64,000 nt of DNA from Enterococcus larvae (GTDB lineage: Bacteria > Bacillota > Bacilli > Lactobacillales > Enterococcaceae): the NCBI RefSeq assembly GCF_017830045.1, contig NZ_JAEDXU010000001.1:186001-250000 (forward strand). The letters are read 5' to 3'. This document shows, piece after piece, positions 14,964 to 24,423 of the stretch. The position numbers were made by a program, and so were the translations under genes. Below the pieces are notes generated by a model. That model did no database searches. It was not told the origin of the DNA and saw only the letters and a program-made list of their open reading frames with translations. Every line of letters begins with the position of its first letter. Positions within the stretch are counted from its first letter, which is position 1.

Positions 14964-16313
14964 TTATTGATTCGAGTTTTTCTTCGCTTTTCTTGCTGTA
15001 CGCGTCTGTTGTCTGCGTTCTACTTTACGTTTCTTCTTATTACTATCGGCAATTGCCCAATTGATTTTCTTCTTATAGCCGGGTTTGACTTTCTTTTTCT
15101 TTTTCTTCACTAAACCAATCAATGTAGGATCAAGTTCATCCTTTGATTTCGTCCGTTTTGTTCGACGGTTACGATCATAGGTTTCTACAATTTCTCCGTC
15201 TTTGATTTCCTTCGGATAGAACTTGACGCCCAACTGCTCTATTTGAGAAATCATCAGATCATCAGACGGATCATACAACGTTATCGCTGTGCCTTCCAAA
15301 CCGTTTCTTCCTGTCCGTCCAACACGATGGATAAAGAAATCCAGTTCTGCCGGGACCTCTGCATTGATGACATGAGAGACACCTTCAATATCGATCCCAC
15401 GAGCAGCTAAATCTGTTGCTACTACGTATTGGTATTCTAAATTCTGAACCTGACGCATCACACGTTTTCTCTCTCTCGGTGTGATATCACCATGGATTTT
15501 GGCAACTTTCAAGCCTTGCTTCTTCAGGTACTCAGTGATTTCATCTACTCGCTGCTTTGTATTGGCAAAAACAATGGCTAGATAAGGGTGTCCAATTGTC
15601 AACAATTGATAAATCAGACGATTTTTATCCTTCCCTTTTGTTGAAATCAACCAATTGTCGATTGTTTCTGAGATGATCGCCTTTGGTTTGATGTGCTCAA
15701 TGACAGGATTCTCCATATACTTCTTAAGGAACGGCTTCAACTTTTCAGGAATTGTTGCTGAAAAGACCAGCATTTGCAGATGTTCAGGCAATCGCCCGGC
15801 AATCTGATCGACCTCTTCTAAAAAGCCCATGTCTAACGTCATGTCCGCTTCATCTACAACAAAATAGGCTGCTGTATGAACCTTTAATGCTTGTTCATTG
15901 ATCAAATCTAAAATACGACCTGGTGTACCAATAACTACGTGAGGCTGTTGATTCCCAAGCTTACCGATTTGGCGCTGCTTATCTGTGCCTCCAACAAAAT
16001 TTGTCACACGGATTTCCGGTTGACTAAATTGGGCAATTTGACTGGCTTCTCGATAAATCTGCCCAGCCAACTCTCTACTTGGTGCTGTAATAACAATACT
16101 TACCTCATCTATTGTTGGATCGATTTTATCCATCAACGGCAATAAAAAGGTATGGGTTTTCCCACTTCCTGTTTGTGACTGACCAATAACGCTTTTCCCC
16201 TTCTTGATTACGGGAATCAGCTTTTCCTGCACCTCTGTCGGCGCTTTAAATCCTTTATCTTCTATCGCCTTCATAATAAAAGGCTGAAATTGAAACTGCT
16301 CAAATGAACTCAC
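14964..16313 (-). CDS. cshB: DEAD-box RNA helicase, CshB-like
   Basis: The 449-residue ATP-dependent RNA helicase has all core motifs: Q motif near the N-terminus, GQSQTGSGKT, PSRELAGQ, VVDEAD, SAT and HRVGRTGR. The lysine/arginine-rich C-terminal tail fits the CshB type involved in RNA or ribosome metabolism, often in the cold. I chose a GTG at 16313 because AGAGGTGG precedes it and the protein then begins at the conserved SSFEQFQFQPF; the longer ATG frame to 16403 overlaps the upstream gene. Confidence 0.9.
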   Translation of the reverse strand: MSSFEQFQFQPFIMKAIEDKGFKAPTEVQEKLIPVIKKGKSVIGQSQTGSGKTHTFLLPLMDKIDPTIDEVSIVITAPSRELAGQIYREASQIAQFSQPEIRVTNFVGGTDKQRQIGKLGNQQPHVVIGTPGRILDLINEQALKVHTAAYFVVDEADMTLDMGFLEEVDQIAGRLPEHLQMLVFSATIPEKLKPFLKKYMENPVIEHIKPKAIISETIDNWLISTKGKDKNRLIYQLLTIGHPYLAIVFANTKQRVDEITEYLKKQGLKVAKIHGDITPRERKRVMRQVQNLEYQYVVATDLAARGIDIEGVSHVINAEVPAELDFFIHRVGRTGRNGLEGTAITLYDPSDDLMISQIEQLGVKFYPKEIKDGEIVETYDRNRRTKRTKSKDELDPTLIGLVKKKKKKVKPGYKKKINWAIADSNKKKRKVERRQQTRTARKAKKNSNQ

Positions 16314-16368
16314 TTGCCCACCTCTTTTCTCTCTTGTATATAAGTCCTCAAGCATTATAACATAAAAT

Positions 16369-17556
16369 TCAGTCTTGCTCCCTGCTTTTTTCAAACTTTT
16401 CATCTACAGTTATGGTACTGATCGTATAGGTGTGACTAGCCTTCTCATAAAACAGACGCCTTCTTTTCTTCAAAATCGAATAACCGATATTGATCACAAA
16501 TAATGTATTCAGAAAAAAACAGAAAATCGTCAAAATGAAACTGACAATCTGCAGCCATCGATTACTTGAATTTAGCCAAATAGCAGCTGAAGACAGAAAA
16601 GCTGAACTGATACTAAAAATGTAATAGAAGTAGCCGTACCTCATGAATAAAGCTCTAAAGCGAATCCTTGATTGCCCTTCCTCCACTATTCTTATTTTTA
16701 CAGCCTTTTTCCCAAGTGTCTGTCCATTTGTCAATGTAGGGATCAACATAAAAACCAGAAATACGGTTAAAAAGAACAGCCATCGACTATCAAATACATG
16801 AACTTGGTCATCCCATGCTCTATATTGCGGAATCAGCCGTAACGGAATCTCAATTACAAAAGAAGCAAACCAAATCAGCACCCAGTCGATCATAAACGCA
16901 GCGAGCCTTCGAAAAATGGTCACATCCTGGCCTTTCCTATATGCGGCTTCATCGATGTCAGCTCGAGTCGGTAATAAAAAGGTAAAGACAGGTGTCACTG
17001 CATACCCAATTACCGCACCTAACGTGTTGTTCATCAAATCATTCACATCAGCTAATCGATAGGGTCGCGGATAAATGAAATACAAGCCGCTAAGCTGTGT
17101 CAGCTCAAAGAATAGTGAAAGTAAAAAGCCGAACAGTACAACCTTCTTGAAGGGCAGTTTGAAGTAATACCTCAAATATATCCCAAAAGGCAGCAGCATC
17201 AAAATATTGAACACAGGTTCAAGAACCACACCCTGCCTCAAAGCTGGCAAATAGGTGCTCGAATCACCGACGACCAGCTTTGTTTCATCTAAAAAGCGAA
17301 CCACCGAATAAAATGGTCGCAGTTCAATGATCTGACTTGTGTAGTTTGCTACTTCTTCACGAGGAGGCAACGGTAGGATAACCAGAAAATAAGCACACAA
17401 CAGATAGAATACAAACGAATAAAGGATAACTGCTCGTCGAAAAAGAAAGATACCGTATTTTCGATAATCATAGATAATAAAGACAAATGAAATAGCAAAT
17501 GCCAGAAACGGAAAAACGACTATTGCCGTTTTGATTGGTGCTTCATATGCTCCCAT
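16369..17556 (-). CDS. VanZ-like / RDD-family fusion membrane protein
   Basis: This is a 395-residue multi-pass membrane protein. The N-terminal half has the VanZ pattern (FNILMLLPFGIYLRYYF, then FFELTQL and DVNDLMNNTLGAVIGY). The C-terminal half has an RDD domain (RRLAAFMIDWVLIW and TNGQTLGKKAVKIRIV). VanZ proteins are linked to low-level teicoplanin resistance in one case; the role here is unknown. I chose the ATG at 17556 because GGAGGG lies 6-7 bases upstream; the ATG at 17562 would be too close to it. It lies just upstream of the helicase gene on the same strand. Confidence 0.85.
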   Translation of the reverse strand: MGAYEAPIKTAIVVFPFLAFAISFVFIIYDYRKYGIFLFRRAVILYSFVFYLLCAYFLVILPLPPREEVANYTSQIIELRPFYSVVRFLDETKLVVGDSSTYLPALRQGVVLEPVFNILMLLPFGIYLRYYFKLPFKKVVLFGFLLSLFFELTQLSGLYFIYPRPYRLADVNDLMNNTLGAVIGYAVTPVFTFLLPTRADIDEAAYRKGQDVTIFRRLAAFMIDWVLIWFASFVIEIPLRLIPQYRAWDDQVHVFDSRWLFFLTVFLVFMLIPTLTNGQTLGKKAVKIRIVEEGQSRIRFRALFMRYGYFYYIFSISSAFLSSAAIWLNSSNRWLQIVSFILTIFCFFLNTLFVINIGYSILKKRRRLFYEKASHTYTISTITVDEKFEKSREQD

Positions 17557-17920
17557 AAACATCCCTCCTACTTATATAAATTATGTAAAAGACTTCAGTG
17601 AACTTTGGCTTAAGCAAACCAAAGAAATCATTGACATAAAAGGATTAGCATACCTTCAGTTTATTAGAAAACAACGATTTTGTCATTTCAAGCGACTAAA
17701 AGAGGTGATTTTTTGAAAATTGAGGCATTTACAGGTATCATAAAGTAAACATATATTACATAGACTGACTTTTTAGCGTGGTACAATACATGTATGCTGC
17801 AGCCTCTTAGACAGTTATAAATGGTGTTCTAATCACCATAGTTGTTACGGCTGGCAGTAATATGAGACGAGACCCGTAGACGGAGAAACGGCTAGTGATT
17901 TTTCATAAGGAGGGAAAACT
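17557..17920 (+). promoter_or_regulatory. Divergent intergenic region with a possible structured leader
   Basis: The region lies between two divergent genes. A TACAAT at 17782-17787 may be the -10 element of the plus-strand gene. The following 130 bases contain several potential stems, such as ATGGTG/CACCAT and CCGT/ACGG, before AAGGAGGG. Such length and structure suggest a regulatory leader, but I cannot match it to a known riboswitch. A short TTG frame near 17714 with AGAGGTG in front encodes only 11 residues and is not called. Confidence 0.35.
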
Positions 17921-18250
17921 ATGCTCAACGGATATTTTGCATTTGGTGTACCGTTATTTTTGATTGTTCTCTATATCCTGTTTGAAGGGATCAGAAAAAA
18001 ATCACAGGTTCAGTATTATATAGGGTTCATTTTATTGCTGATTGCTTCGTTTCTGACTGTGTTCAGCTTCCAAGTCCTGCAGGAATTTTGGTCCGCAGAC
18101 GCACGATTAGAGTTGCAGTTAGGCTATTCCCCAGATATTTTATGGGTGCCTATGATCATCGGCCTACTTCTTGTCTTTTTGAATTGCTGGCGCGGTATTC
18201 GACGGATTTATCAATTCCAGCAAGAAAGAAAAGAACATCATACAGAGTGA
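17921..18250 (+). CDS. Small membrane protein, three transmembrane segments
   Basis: A 109-residue protein of unknown function with hydrophobic segments at about 5-22, 33-52 and 74-91 and a charged C-terminus. The ribosome binding site AAGGAGGG is strong. It is a single-gene transcript with its own terminator overlapping the stop codon. Confidence 0.65.
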   Translation: MLNGYFAFGVPLFLIVLYILFEGIRKKSQVQYYIGFILLLIASFLTVFSFQVLQEFWSADARLELQLGYSPDILWVPMIIGLLLVFLNCWRGIRRIYQFQQERKEHHTE

Positions 18251-18267
18251 ACATATCACTCTTTTTG
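18244..18267 (+). terminator. Terminator overlapping a stop codon
   Basis: AGAGTGA / TCACTCT is followed by T5. The TGA stop of the preceding gene is inside the left arm. Confidence 0.8.
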
Positions 18268-18369
18268 CGCGGCAATAACGAATCAAGCCGCTATTGAAAT
18301 CTACTTTATACGTTCTATTTGATCCAGCCTTTCTTTATGGAAATATTTAAATAGGAAAGGGATGCTACT

Positions 18370-19020
18370 ATGAAAAATGACGAGCTTTCCATCACAGGAA
18401 GAATTATCGATGATCTAGAAGAGTTTAATTATATTCAGCTGCTGACCTATTTGTTCGTGTTTGGTTTTCTAGGATGGATTTTTGAAACCACGGTGGTGCT
18501 CATCAATTTCCATGAGTTCACTTTTCGAGGGCTCTTCTTTGCCTACAGGAATCTTCACTACTATTTACCGAGTATCTCAGCTGACTCACTACTTGGAAGG
18601 GTTCGAGTGGTCTGGGGATTACCTGTCATTGATATGTATGGCTATGGCGCTATCATGATCATCTACTCACTACGGCATTTAAAGCATGAACCCATCAAGC
18701 TGTTCTTCTTCGGCATGGGCTTCATGACTCTTTTTGAGCTTTTAGGCAGTTATTTTTGTTCTGATATCCTGCACCATTCCTACTGGAATTATTCCCATGA
18801 GTTCATGAACTTTCAAGGGCGGATTTGCCTGCAATCAGCAGTAGTTTGGGGCATTTTATCAGTCATAACCATTCAATGGCTCAAGCCTCAGGCAGATAAG
18901 CTTTATTATAAATGGCAAAAAAATCCTCACTACAGTAAGGTCATAATCATCCTGACTGTTTATTTCATTCTTTGTTCACTGACAAAATATGTGATCGATC
19001 CAGGTATTATTCCGAATTAA
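18370..19020 (+). CDS. Putative ABC-transporter-type membrane protein (CmpB-like family)
   Basis: This 216-residue membrane protein has five or so hydrophobic segments. The motifs FGFLGWIFETTV, PVIDMYGYGAIMI, and later FELLGSYFCS, WNYSHEFMNFQGRICLQSAVVWG fit the CmpB-like putative ABC-transporter family. No ATPase partner is adjacent, so the transporter label is doubtful. AGGAAAGGG precedes the ATG. A terminator follows it, so it is not cotranscribed with gadB. Confidence 0.7.
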   Translation: MKNDELSITGRIIDDLEEFNYIQLLTYLFVFGFLGWIFETTVVLINFHEFTFRGLFFAYRNLHYYLPSISADSLLGRVRVVWGLPVIDMYGYGAIMIIYSLRHLKHEPIKLFFFGMGFMTLFELLGSYFCSDILHHSYWNYSHEFMNFQGRICLQSAVVWGILSVITIQWLKPQADKLYYKWQKNPHYSKVIIILTVYFILCSLTKYVIDPGIIPN

Positions 19021-19030
19021 CCGTTTGATT

Positions 19031-19064
19031 GCAGCGATTTGACATGCATGTTTCGCTGTTTTTT
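19031..19064 (+). terminator. Terminator between the CmpB-like gene and gadB
   Basis: CAGCGA / TCGCTG stem with a 15-base loop, followed by T6. Confidence 0.7.
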
Positions 19065-19146
19065 CGGCAGGTCACTACATACTGAATCGATGTCCTCTAC
19101 TCTTTCAAAAAGTAAAATAGAATCGTTTTATTTGGAGGTTGATAAA

Positions 19147-20547
19147 ATGCTATATGGAAAAAGAGATCGTGATGAAGTCGAATTTTTAGAACCTATTTTT
19201 GGTTCAGAGAGTGAGAAAGTTGATTTACCTAAATATAAGCTAAACGATGAACCAATCGAACCACGAACAGCATTTCAACTGGTTCAAGATGAGATGCTGG
19301 ATGAAGGAAATGCTCGCTTGAATCTGGCAACCTTCTGCCAGACCTATATGGAACCTGAAGCCGTAGAGCTGATGAGCCGGACACTAGATAAAAATGCAGT
19401 GGATAAATCAGAGTATCCCCGAACAGCTGAAATCGAAAACCGTTGTGTGAATATGATTGCCTCCCTATGGCATGCTCAAGAGAATGAAGCATTTATGGGG
19501 ACATCAACGATTGGCTCTTCTGAAGCTTGTATGCTGGCTGGTTTAGCTATGAAATTTTCTTGGCGAAAACGTGCTGAAAAGCTGGGATTGGATACTGCGG
19601 CTAAAAAACCAAATTTAGTTATCTCCTCTGCCTATCAGGTGTGTTGGGAAAAATTTTGTGTCTATTGGGATATCGAACTACGAGAGATTCCAATAGACGA
19701 AAAACATCTGTCGATAAATTTGAATACAGTAATGGATTATGTAGACGAATACACAATTGGCATCGTGGGCATATTGGGTATTACCTACACAGGTCGTTAT
19801 GATGATATCAGGACCTTAAATGAGCTGGTAGAGGTTTATAATGCCCAGACTGAGTATAAAGTATATATTCATGTTGACGCTGCATCCGGCGGCTTCTATA
19901 CTCCTTTTGTAGAGCCTGATTTACTTTGGGATTTTCGACTGGAAAATGTCATATCTATCAATGCCTCTGGTCATAAATATGGATTGGTTTATCCTGGTGT
20001 CGGCTGGGTTGTTTGGCGAGACAAGCACTATCTGCCAAAAGAATTGGTATTTGAGGTCAGTTATTTAGGTGGTGAACTGCCTACGATGGCCATCAATTTC
20101 TCTCACAGTGCAGCTCAGCTGATCGGGCAATACTACAACTTTGTCCGTTATGGATTCAACGGCTATCAAGCCATCCATGAAAGAACCCATGAAATTGCTG
20201 TTTTTCTAGCAAAGGAAATCCAGAAAACTGATATTTTCGAAATCATCAATGACGGCTCGCAGCTGCCGTTGGTTTGCTACAAATTGAAAGCAGACGCTGA
20301 AAGAGAATGGACTCTTTACGATTTATCTGATCGATTATTGATGAAGGGCTGGCAGGTTCCTGCATATCCACTCCCTAAATCTATGGATACCACAGTTATT
20401 CAGCGCATCGTCGTACGGGGTGACTTCGGCATGAATATAGCTGCTGATTTTATCGAGGATTTTAACGAAGCAATTACCGCATTAAACAATGCACACCTTG
20501 TGTATCACAAGCAAAAGGAAATCAAAAAATACGGCTTCAGTCATTGA
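19147..20547 (+). CDS. gadB: Glutamate decarboxylase
   Basis: The 466-residue PLP enzyme converts glutamate to GABA and CO2, consuming a proton, and so supports acid tolerance. The start is the ATG at 19147, with GGAGG 8 bases upstream; the length then equals the usual GadB length. Visible motifs are GSSEACMLAG, HVDAASGGF and the PLP-lysine motif INASGHKYGLVYPG. No glutamate/GABA antiporter gene (gadC) is in the flanking genes of this window. Repeat copy C follows about 90 bases after the stop. Confidence 0.95.
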   Translation: MLYGKRDRDEVEFLEPIFGSESEKVDLPKYKLNDEPIEPRTAFQLVQDEMLDEGNARLNLATFCQTYMEPEAVELMSRTLDKNAVDKSEYPRTAEIENRCVNMIASLWHAQENEAFMGTSTIGSSEACMLAGLAMKFSWRKRAEKLGLDTAAKKPNLVISSAYQVCWEKFCVYWDIELREIPIDEKHLSINLNTVMDYVDEYTIGIVGILGITYTGRYDDIRTLNELVEVYNAQTEYKVYIHVDAASGGFYTPFVEPDLLWDFRLENVISINASGHKYGLVYPGVGWVVWRDKHYLPKELVFEVSYLGGELPTMAINFSHSAAQLIGQYYNFVRYGFNGYQAIHERTHEIAVFLAKEIQKTDIFEIINDGSQLPLVCYKLKADAEREWTLYDLSDRLLMKGWQVPAYPLPKSMDTTVIQRIVVRGDFGMNIAADFIEDFNEAITALNNAHLVYHKQKEIKKYGFSH

Positions 20548-20634
20548 TGAGATTGTAGGAAGAGTGTTTAGCTTTGAAAACCTCACTGAGTAGGTAAGAT
20601 GGCTGTATCTACTCCGCTTTAGAACGTAGAAATT

Positions 20635-20812
20635 GAAAAAGAGAGTGGGACAATAATCTGTTGCCACTCTTTTCCATACCCTAAATCCGAATAAACGGCG
20701 AGTCAGAAGTAGCTCCTACGACAATAAGCCGGAATTCAACAAAAATTTGTGAAACAATTTTCGTGAATTCCGGCTTATTGCTTGTAGCTAAACACTTCTG
20801 TCTCAGCCTCTT
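20635..20812 (-). repeat. Dispersed palindromic repeat, copy C
   Basis: Third copy, same orientation as copy B and almost identical to it across the entire length. It ends 2 bases before the stop codon of the minus-strand YjdM gene, in the convergent gap after gadB. All three copies are immediately downstream of genes. Confidence 0.8.
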
Positions 20813-20814
20813 CT

Positions 20815-21156
20815 TTATGCTTTTTTAACGAACTCTGATTTCAGCTTCATTGGACCAAAGCCATCCACTTTACAGTCGATATTGTGGCCATCACTGCTTT
20901 CAACCAATCGAATGTTCTTGACTTTTGTTCCTTGCTTGATCGCTCCACTTGCACCCTTGACCTTTAAATCTTTGATGACAGTGACTGTATCGCCATCAGC
21001 CAACAGATTGCCGTTAGAGTCTTTGATTGCTGAATCATTCTCTTCAACAGCATCTCCCGGTGTCCATTCATGTCCGCATTCCGGACAAATCATCATTCCA
21101 CGATCCTCATATGTATACGTTGATCCGCATTCCGGACAGTTTGGTAAAGTTTCCAT
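20815..21156 (-). CDS. YjdM/PhnA-family zinc-ribbon protein
   Basis: The 113-residue protein has an N-terminal zinc ribbon ([25 protein letters not shown]) and a C-terminal beta-rich domain with the family pattern [17 protein letters not shown]. Despite the PhnA name, the family is not shown to act on phosphonates and its function is unclear. AAGGAG precedes the ATG. Single gene. Confidence 0.9.
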   Translation of the reverse strand: METLPNCPECGSTYTYEDRGMMICPECGHEWTPGDAVEENDSAIKDSNGNLLADGDTVTVIKDLKVKGASGAIKQGTKVKNIRLVESSDGHNIDCKVDGFGPMKLKSEFVKKA

Positions 21157-21350
21157 GTCATTTCTCCTTTAATATTATTATTGATTCTGACTTTCTTCAT
21201 CAAGTCAACGCCAATTCGCCAGTCCTTATTCAACTACCTATTGTGATTTGGGACATAGCTCGTATTTTACAGCAACATCCTTTTCATTCTATCGTATTTC
21301 AATCAAAAAGAAAAGAGGCGTTGGAGGACTCTCATGGTCACTCTAAAACA

Positions 21351-21398
21351 AAAAAACACAGAAGCAGTCAGCTCCTTTTTCAGAGCTGCTGCTTCTGT
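21351..21398 (-). terminator. Terminator of the ytkL-ytoI-nrnA-like operon
   Basis: A 16-bp stem with one bulge (left arm ACAGAAGCAG..., right arm GAGCTGCTGCTTCTGT) is followed on the minus strand by T6. Confidence 0.85.
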
Positions 21399-21423
21399 TT
21401 CTATATTGTTTATTCTTAAGAAC

Positions 21424-22386
21424 CTATGATTCTTTTCTTTTGATGAATTCTTGACAAGCCTGCTGGATTTCTTCATAAATCGCTTGAACCTCAGTCATAT
21501 CCTTCGCATTGGCACCACTCGCCAGAGGATGACCGCCACCATGATGACGCTTCGCGATCTCATTGATCACAGGCCCCTTCGAACGCAAACGAACCCGATA
21601 GTAGCCTTCCGGCTGCTGCACGAACAAGCCCCAAGCCAATACTTCATCGATCGTTCCGGGAAGCGGAACAACGGCTGCTGTTTCAGCATCGGTGATTCCA
21701 TACTCAGTCAGCATGTCTTGAGAAATGATTACTTTCCCCGCTCCATCCGTGTCCACTTCTAAATTTTGATAAACAGAACCTGCTAATTTGGCAACAGACA
21801 TTGAAATCTGTTCCAGCTCTCGATTAAGTCCTGTTGCGTCAAAGTTATAATTTCTTAGCTTAGCCGCAACCTCTAATGTGTGAGAGGTCGTTGCAGGATA
21901 TAGGAACCTTCCTGTATCACCAACAATTCCGGCATAAAGCAGCCTTGCTGCATTATCAGACATGACCAACTCATCCTGAAATTCAAGATAGAAGTCCATA
22001 ATCATTTCACTGCAGCTGCTAGCCTGTGTATTTACCCAAACTAAATCGCCATACGGCTCATCGTTGGGATGATGATCGATTTTAATCAGCTTTGCACCTG
22101 TAGCGTATCGTGCGTCACTGACCCTCGGCGAATTTGCCGTATCAGTCACGATAACTAATGCCCCTTGATACACACTATCTGCAATATCCTCCATCAGTGC
22201 AAGGAATTCCAAGCCTTCTACTGGACCACCCACCTGATATATGTTCTTCTCAGGAAAACTAGCACGAAGAATTTCCGCCAGCCCTACCTGTGAACCAAGA
22301 GCATCAGGATCTGGCCGCTGATGCCGATGAATAATTATTATTTCATATTCTTTGATCATTGAGAAAATGTCATTTCTCACACTCAT
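21424..22386 (-). CDS. nrnA: DHH/DHHA1 phosphoesterase, NrnA-like oligoribonuclease / pAp phosphatase
   Basis: The 320-residue metal-dependent enzyme degrades short RNAs or cyclic-dinucleotide products and dephosphorylates pAp. Motifs are RPDPDALGSQ, VTDTANSPR, KIDHHPND and the DHHA1 loop RHHGGGHPLASGA. I chose the ATG at 22386 because TAGGAGG lies 7 bases upstream. It is 11 bases downstream of the DRTGG/CBS gene, so the two are one operon. Confidence 0.92.
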   Translation of the reverse strand: MSVRNDIFSMIKEYEIIIIHRHQRPDPDALGSQVGLAEILRASFPEKNIYQVGGPVEGLEFLALMEDIADSVYQGALVIVTDTANSPRVSDARYATGAKLIKIDHHPNDEPYGDLVWVNTQASSCSEMIMDFYLEFQDELVMSDNAARLLYAGIVGDTGRFLYPATTSHTLEVAAKLRNYNFDATGLNRELEQISMSVAKLAGSVYQNLEVDTDGAGKVIISQDMLTEYGITDAETAAVVPLPGTIDEVLAWGLFVQQPEGYYRVRLRSKGPVINEIAKRHHGGGHPLASGANAKDMTEVQAIYEEIQQACQEFIKRKES

Positions 22387-22397
22387 GCTTTTTCCTC

Positions 22398-23732
22398 CTA
22401 CGAACGCTCCATCACTTGGCAAACAACGATTGCTTTGGCTACCAAGGCATTTTCCAAATAAATTTCCACATCCAGCTTCGCTGAACGTCTGCCCAATTCT
22501 AAAATTCTTGGGCGTATATCTAAATCACTTTCCAGCTGAATCAGACGCAAATAATGAAGATTGACCTGTTCGATCAATACATTTCTTTTTTGATTAACGA
22601 TCATCGTCCGCTGGGTAACATTCGAAACGATTTCACTCAGTACACCAAAGGAGATTGTCCCAACACCATTGACCATTTGCGGAGTAACATGAAAAGTAAA
22701 GGACGGTGTCTCAAGCTTCCCTTTTTCCTGATTTTGATCTTCAGAAATCATGACCTCACCTGAGATTTGATCAGAAATCGTATCAGCAATCTGCGTCTGT
22801 CTTTGAACCAGCTGCATCGCCTTCATGACGTCCTGACGAGAGACCAATCCAATCAAAGAGAAGTCATCCTCCACAACAGGCATGACCTCCAGCCCATCCC
22901 AAATCATTTGATGGCTGACACTGGCAACGCTCATTGTCTTCTTGACCACGATTGGTTCCTTGGTCATGACTTTATCGATTGTCGTTGTATCATTTTTCCC
23001 AATAACATCCTTCGCTGTAATAATCCCAACTAACCGCATATTTTTGTTAACGACTGGAAAACGAGAATGGGTGGTTTCCTCGGACAATTTCTGATAATCA
23101 GAAATACTGTTCGCCACGCTAAGATAATTCGTTTTGTCCAATGTCGTGTAGATATCACTGACAAGCATGATATCCTTTTTGATCAGCTGATCGCTCAATG
23201 CTCGGTTGATCATAGTAGCTACCGTAAATGTATCATAAGTTGTTCGCAGAACCGGCATTTCCAATTCATCCGCTAGCTGTTCAATTTCTTCATCTGTATC
23301 AAAACCACCGGTAATCAGGACTGCTGCGCCATTTTCCAGAGCAAGCTTTTGTACCTCATGCCTGTTTCCGACAATCATCAATGAGCCTGGTGTGATATAG
23401 CGAACCATCGCCTTTTTCGTCATCGCACCAATCACGAACTTATTCAATACCTTGTCCAAGCCGGCTGAACCACCTAAAACATCGCCTTCGATAATCCGCA
23501 CGACTTCTCCAAATGTTAGTTTTTCTATATGCTTTTTCAGCTTTCGCTCAATTCGAATCGTTCCTACTCTCTGGATCGTAGACACCAAACCAATATTTTC
23601 TGCATCTTTTATTGCACGATATGCAGTACCTTCGCTGACCCCCAGATTTTTTGCAATACTTCGAACAGAAATCCTGTCTCCAATCGGCAGACCTTCGATA
23701 TGCTGTAAAATTTGATCGTGTTTTGTTGCCAT
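22398..23732 (-). CDS. ytoI: YtoI-like regulator: HTH, DRTGG, two CBS domains and hotdog domain
   Basis: A 444-residue protein with, in order, a helix-turn-helix (about 15-55), a DRTGG domain (about 70-185), paired CBS domains (about 190-310), and a C-terminal hotdog (thioesterase-like) fold. CBS pairs usually bind adenine nucleotides. It is conserved beside nrnA in many Firmicutes; its regulon is unknown. GGAGG 7 bases before the ATG at 23732 fixes the start. Confidence 0.88.
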   Translation of the reverse strand: MATKHDQILQHIEGLPIGDRISVRSIAKNLGVSEGTAYRAIKDAENIGLVSTIQRVGTIRIERKLKKHIEKLTFGEVVRIIEGDVLGGSAGLDKVLNKFVIGAMTKKAMVRYITPGSLMIVGNRHEVQKLALENGAAVLITGGFDTDEEIEQLADELEMPVLRTTYDTFTVATMINRALSDQLIKKDIMLVSDIYTTLDKTNYLSVANSISDYQKLSEETTHSRFPVVNKNMRLVGIITAKDVIGKNDTTTIDKVMTKEPIVVKKTMSVASVSHQMIWDGLEVMPVVEDDFSLIGLVSRQDVMKAMQLVQRQTQIADTISDQISGEVMISEDQNQEKGKLETPSFTFHVTPQMVNGVGTISFGVLSEIVSNVTQRTMIVNQKRNVLIEQVNLHYLRLIQLESDLDIRPRILELGRRSAKLDVEIYLENALVAKAIVVCQVMERS

Positions 23733-23742
23733 AGTACTCCTC

Positions 23743-24423
23743 CTATAGTTCCATACTCTCGCCAACCATCATGATTTTGCCGGTACCTGATTTCAACTGA
23801 TCTACAAAGTCGGATGCATCCTGACGAATAAGATCGAATGTGTTGTAATGGATCGGCACAACTGTTTTTGCCCCAATGTACTCAGCTGCAACTACAGCTT
23901 CATCAGGTCCCATCGTAAAGTTATCGCCGATTGGCAAAAATGCAACATCAACATCATAAAATGTATTCAATAATTTCATATCTGAAAACAGCGCTGTGTC
24001 CCCTGCATGATAAATTGTTTTTCCTTCTGCTTGCAAGATGATTCCCGCAGGCTCGCCCATGTACAGAGTACTGCCTTCAAAATCATATCCGGAGCTATGA
24101 AGCGCCGGAACAAACTGAATTCGTCCAAACGGAAAATCATACTTACCGCCTAAATTCATACCATGACTTGCAATCCCCTGTTTTCCTGCAAAATTAGCAA
24201 TTTCAACAATACTTATCACCAAGGCGTCATTACTCTTAGCGATTGGTACCATGTCTCCAATATGATCACCATGACCATGTGTGACAAGAACGACATCCAT
24301 TTTTACTTCTTCCGCTTTTAGATCGCTAACTGGATTTCCCGTAATAAATGGATCGATCAAAAGAGTTGTCCCATCCTTCAATTGTATCTCTATACATGAA
24401 TGTCCATGAAAAATCAGTTTCAT
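23743..24423 (-). CDS. ytkL: UPF0173 metal-dependent hydrolase, YtkL-like
   Basis: The 226-residue protein has a metallo-beta-lactamase fold with THGHGDHIGD (metal ligands), YHAGDTALFSDM and PIHYNTFD. The substrate is unknown. It is the first gene of the three-gene operon, 10 bases before the ytoI-like gene. AAGGAGG is well placed. Confidence 0.9.
   Translation of the reverse strand: MKLIFHGHSCIEIQLKDGTTLLIDPFITGNPVSDLKAEEVKMDVVLVTHGHGDHIGDMVPIAKSNDALVISIVEIANFAGKQGIASHGMNLGGKYDFPFGRIQFVPALHSSGYDFEGSTLYMGEPAGIILQAEGKTIYHAGDTALFSDMKLLNTFYDVDVAFLPIGDNFTMGPDEAVVAAEYIGAKTVVPIHYNTFDLIRQDASDFVDQLKSGTGKIMMVGESMEL

Noticed and set aside
17531-17716. 61-codon plus-strand frame
   Set aside because: Overlaps the start of the VanZ/RDD gene, lacks a ribosome binding site.
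17782-17920. Fluoride riboswitch upstream of 17921
   Set aside because: A TGGTGTTC-like stretch is present, but the conserved GAUGA..CCUAC part is missing.
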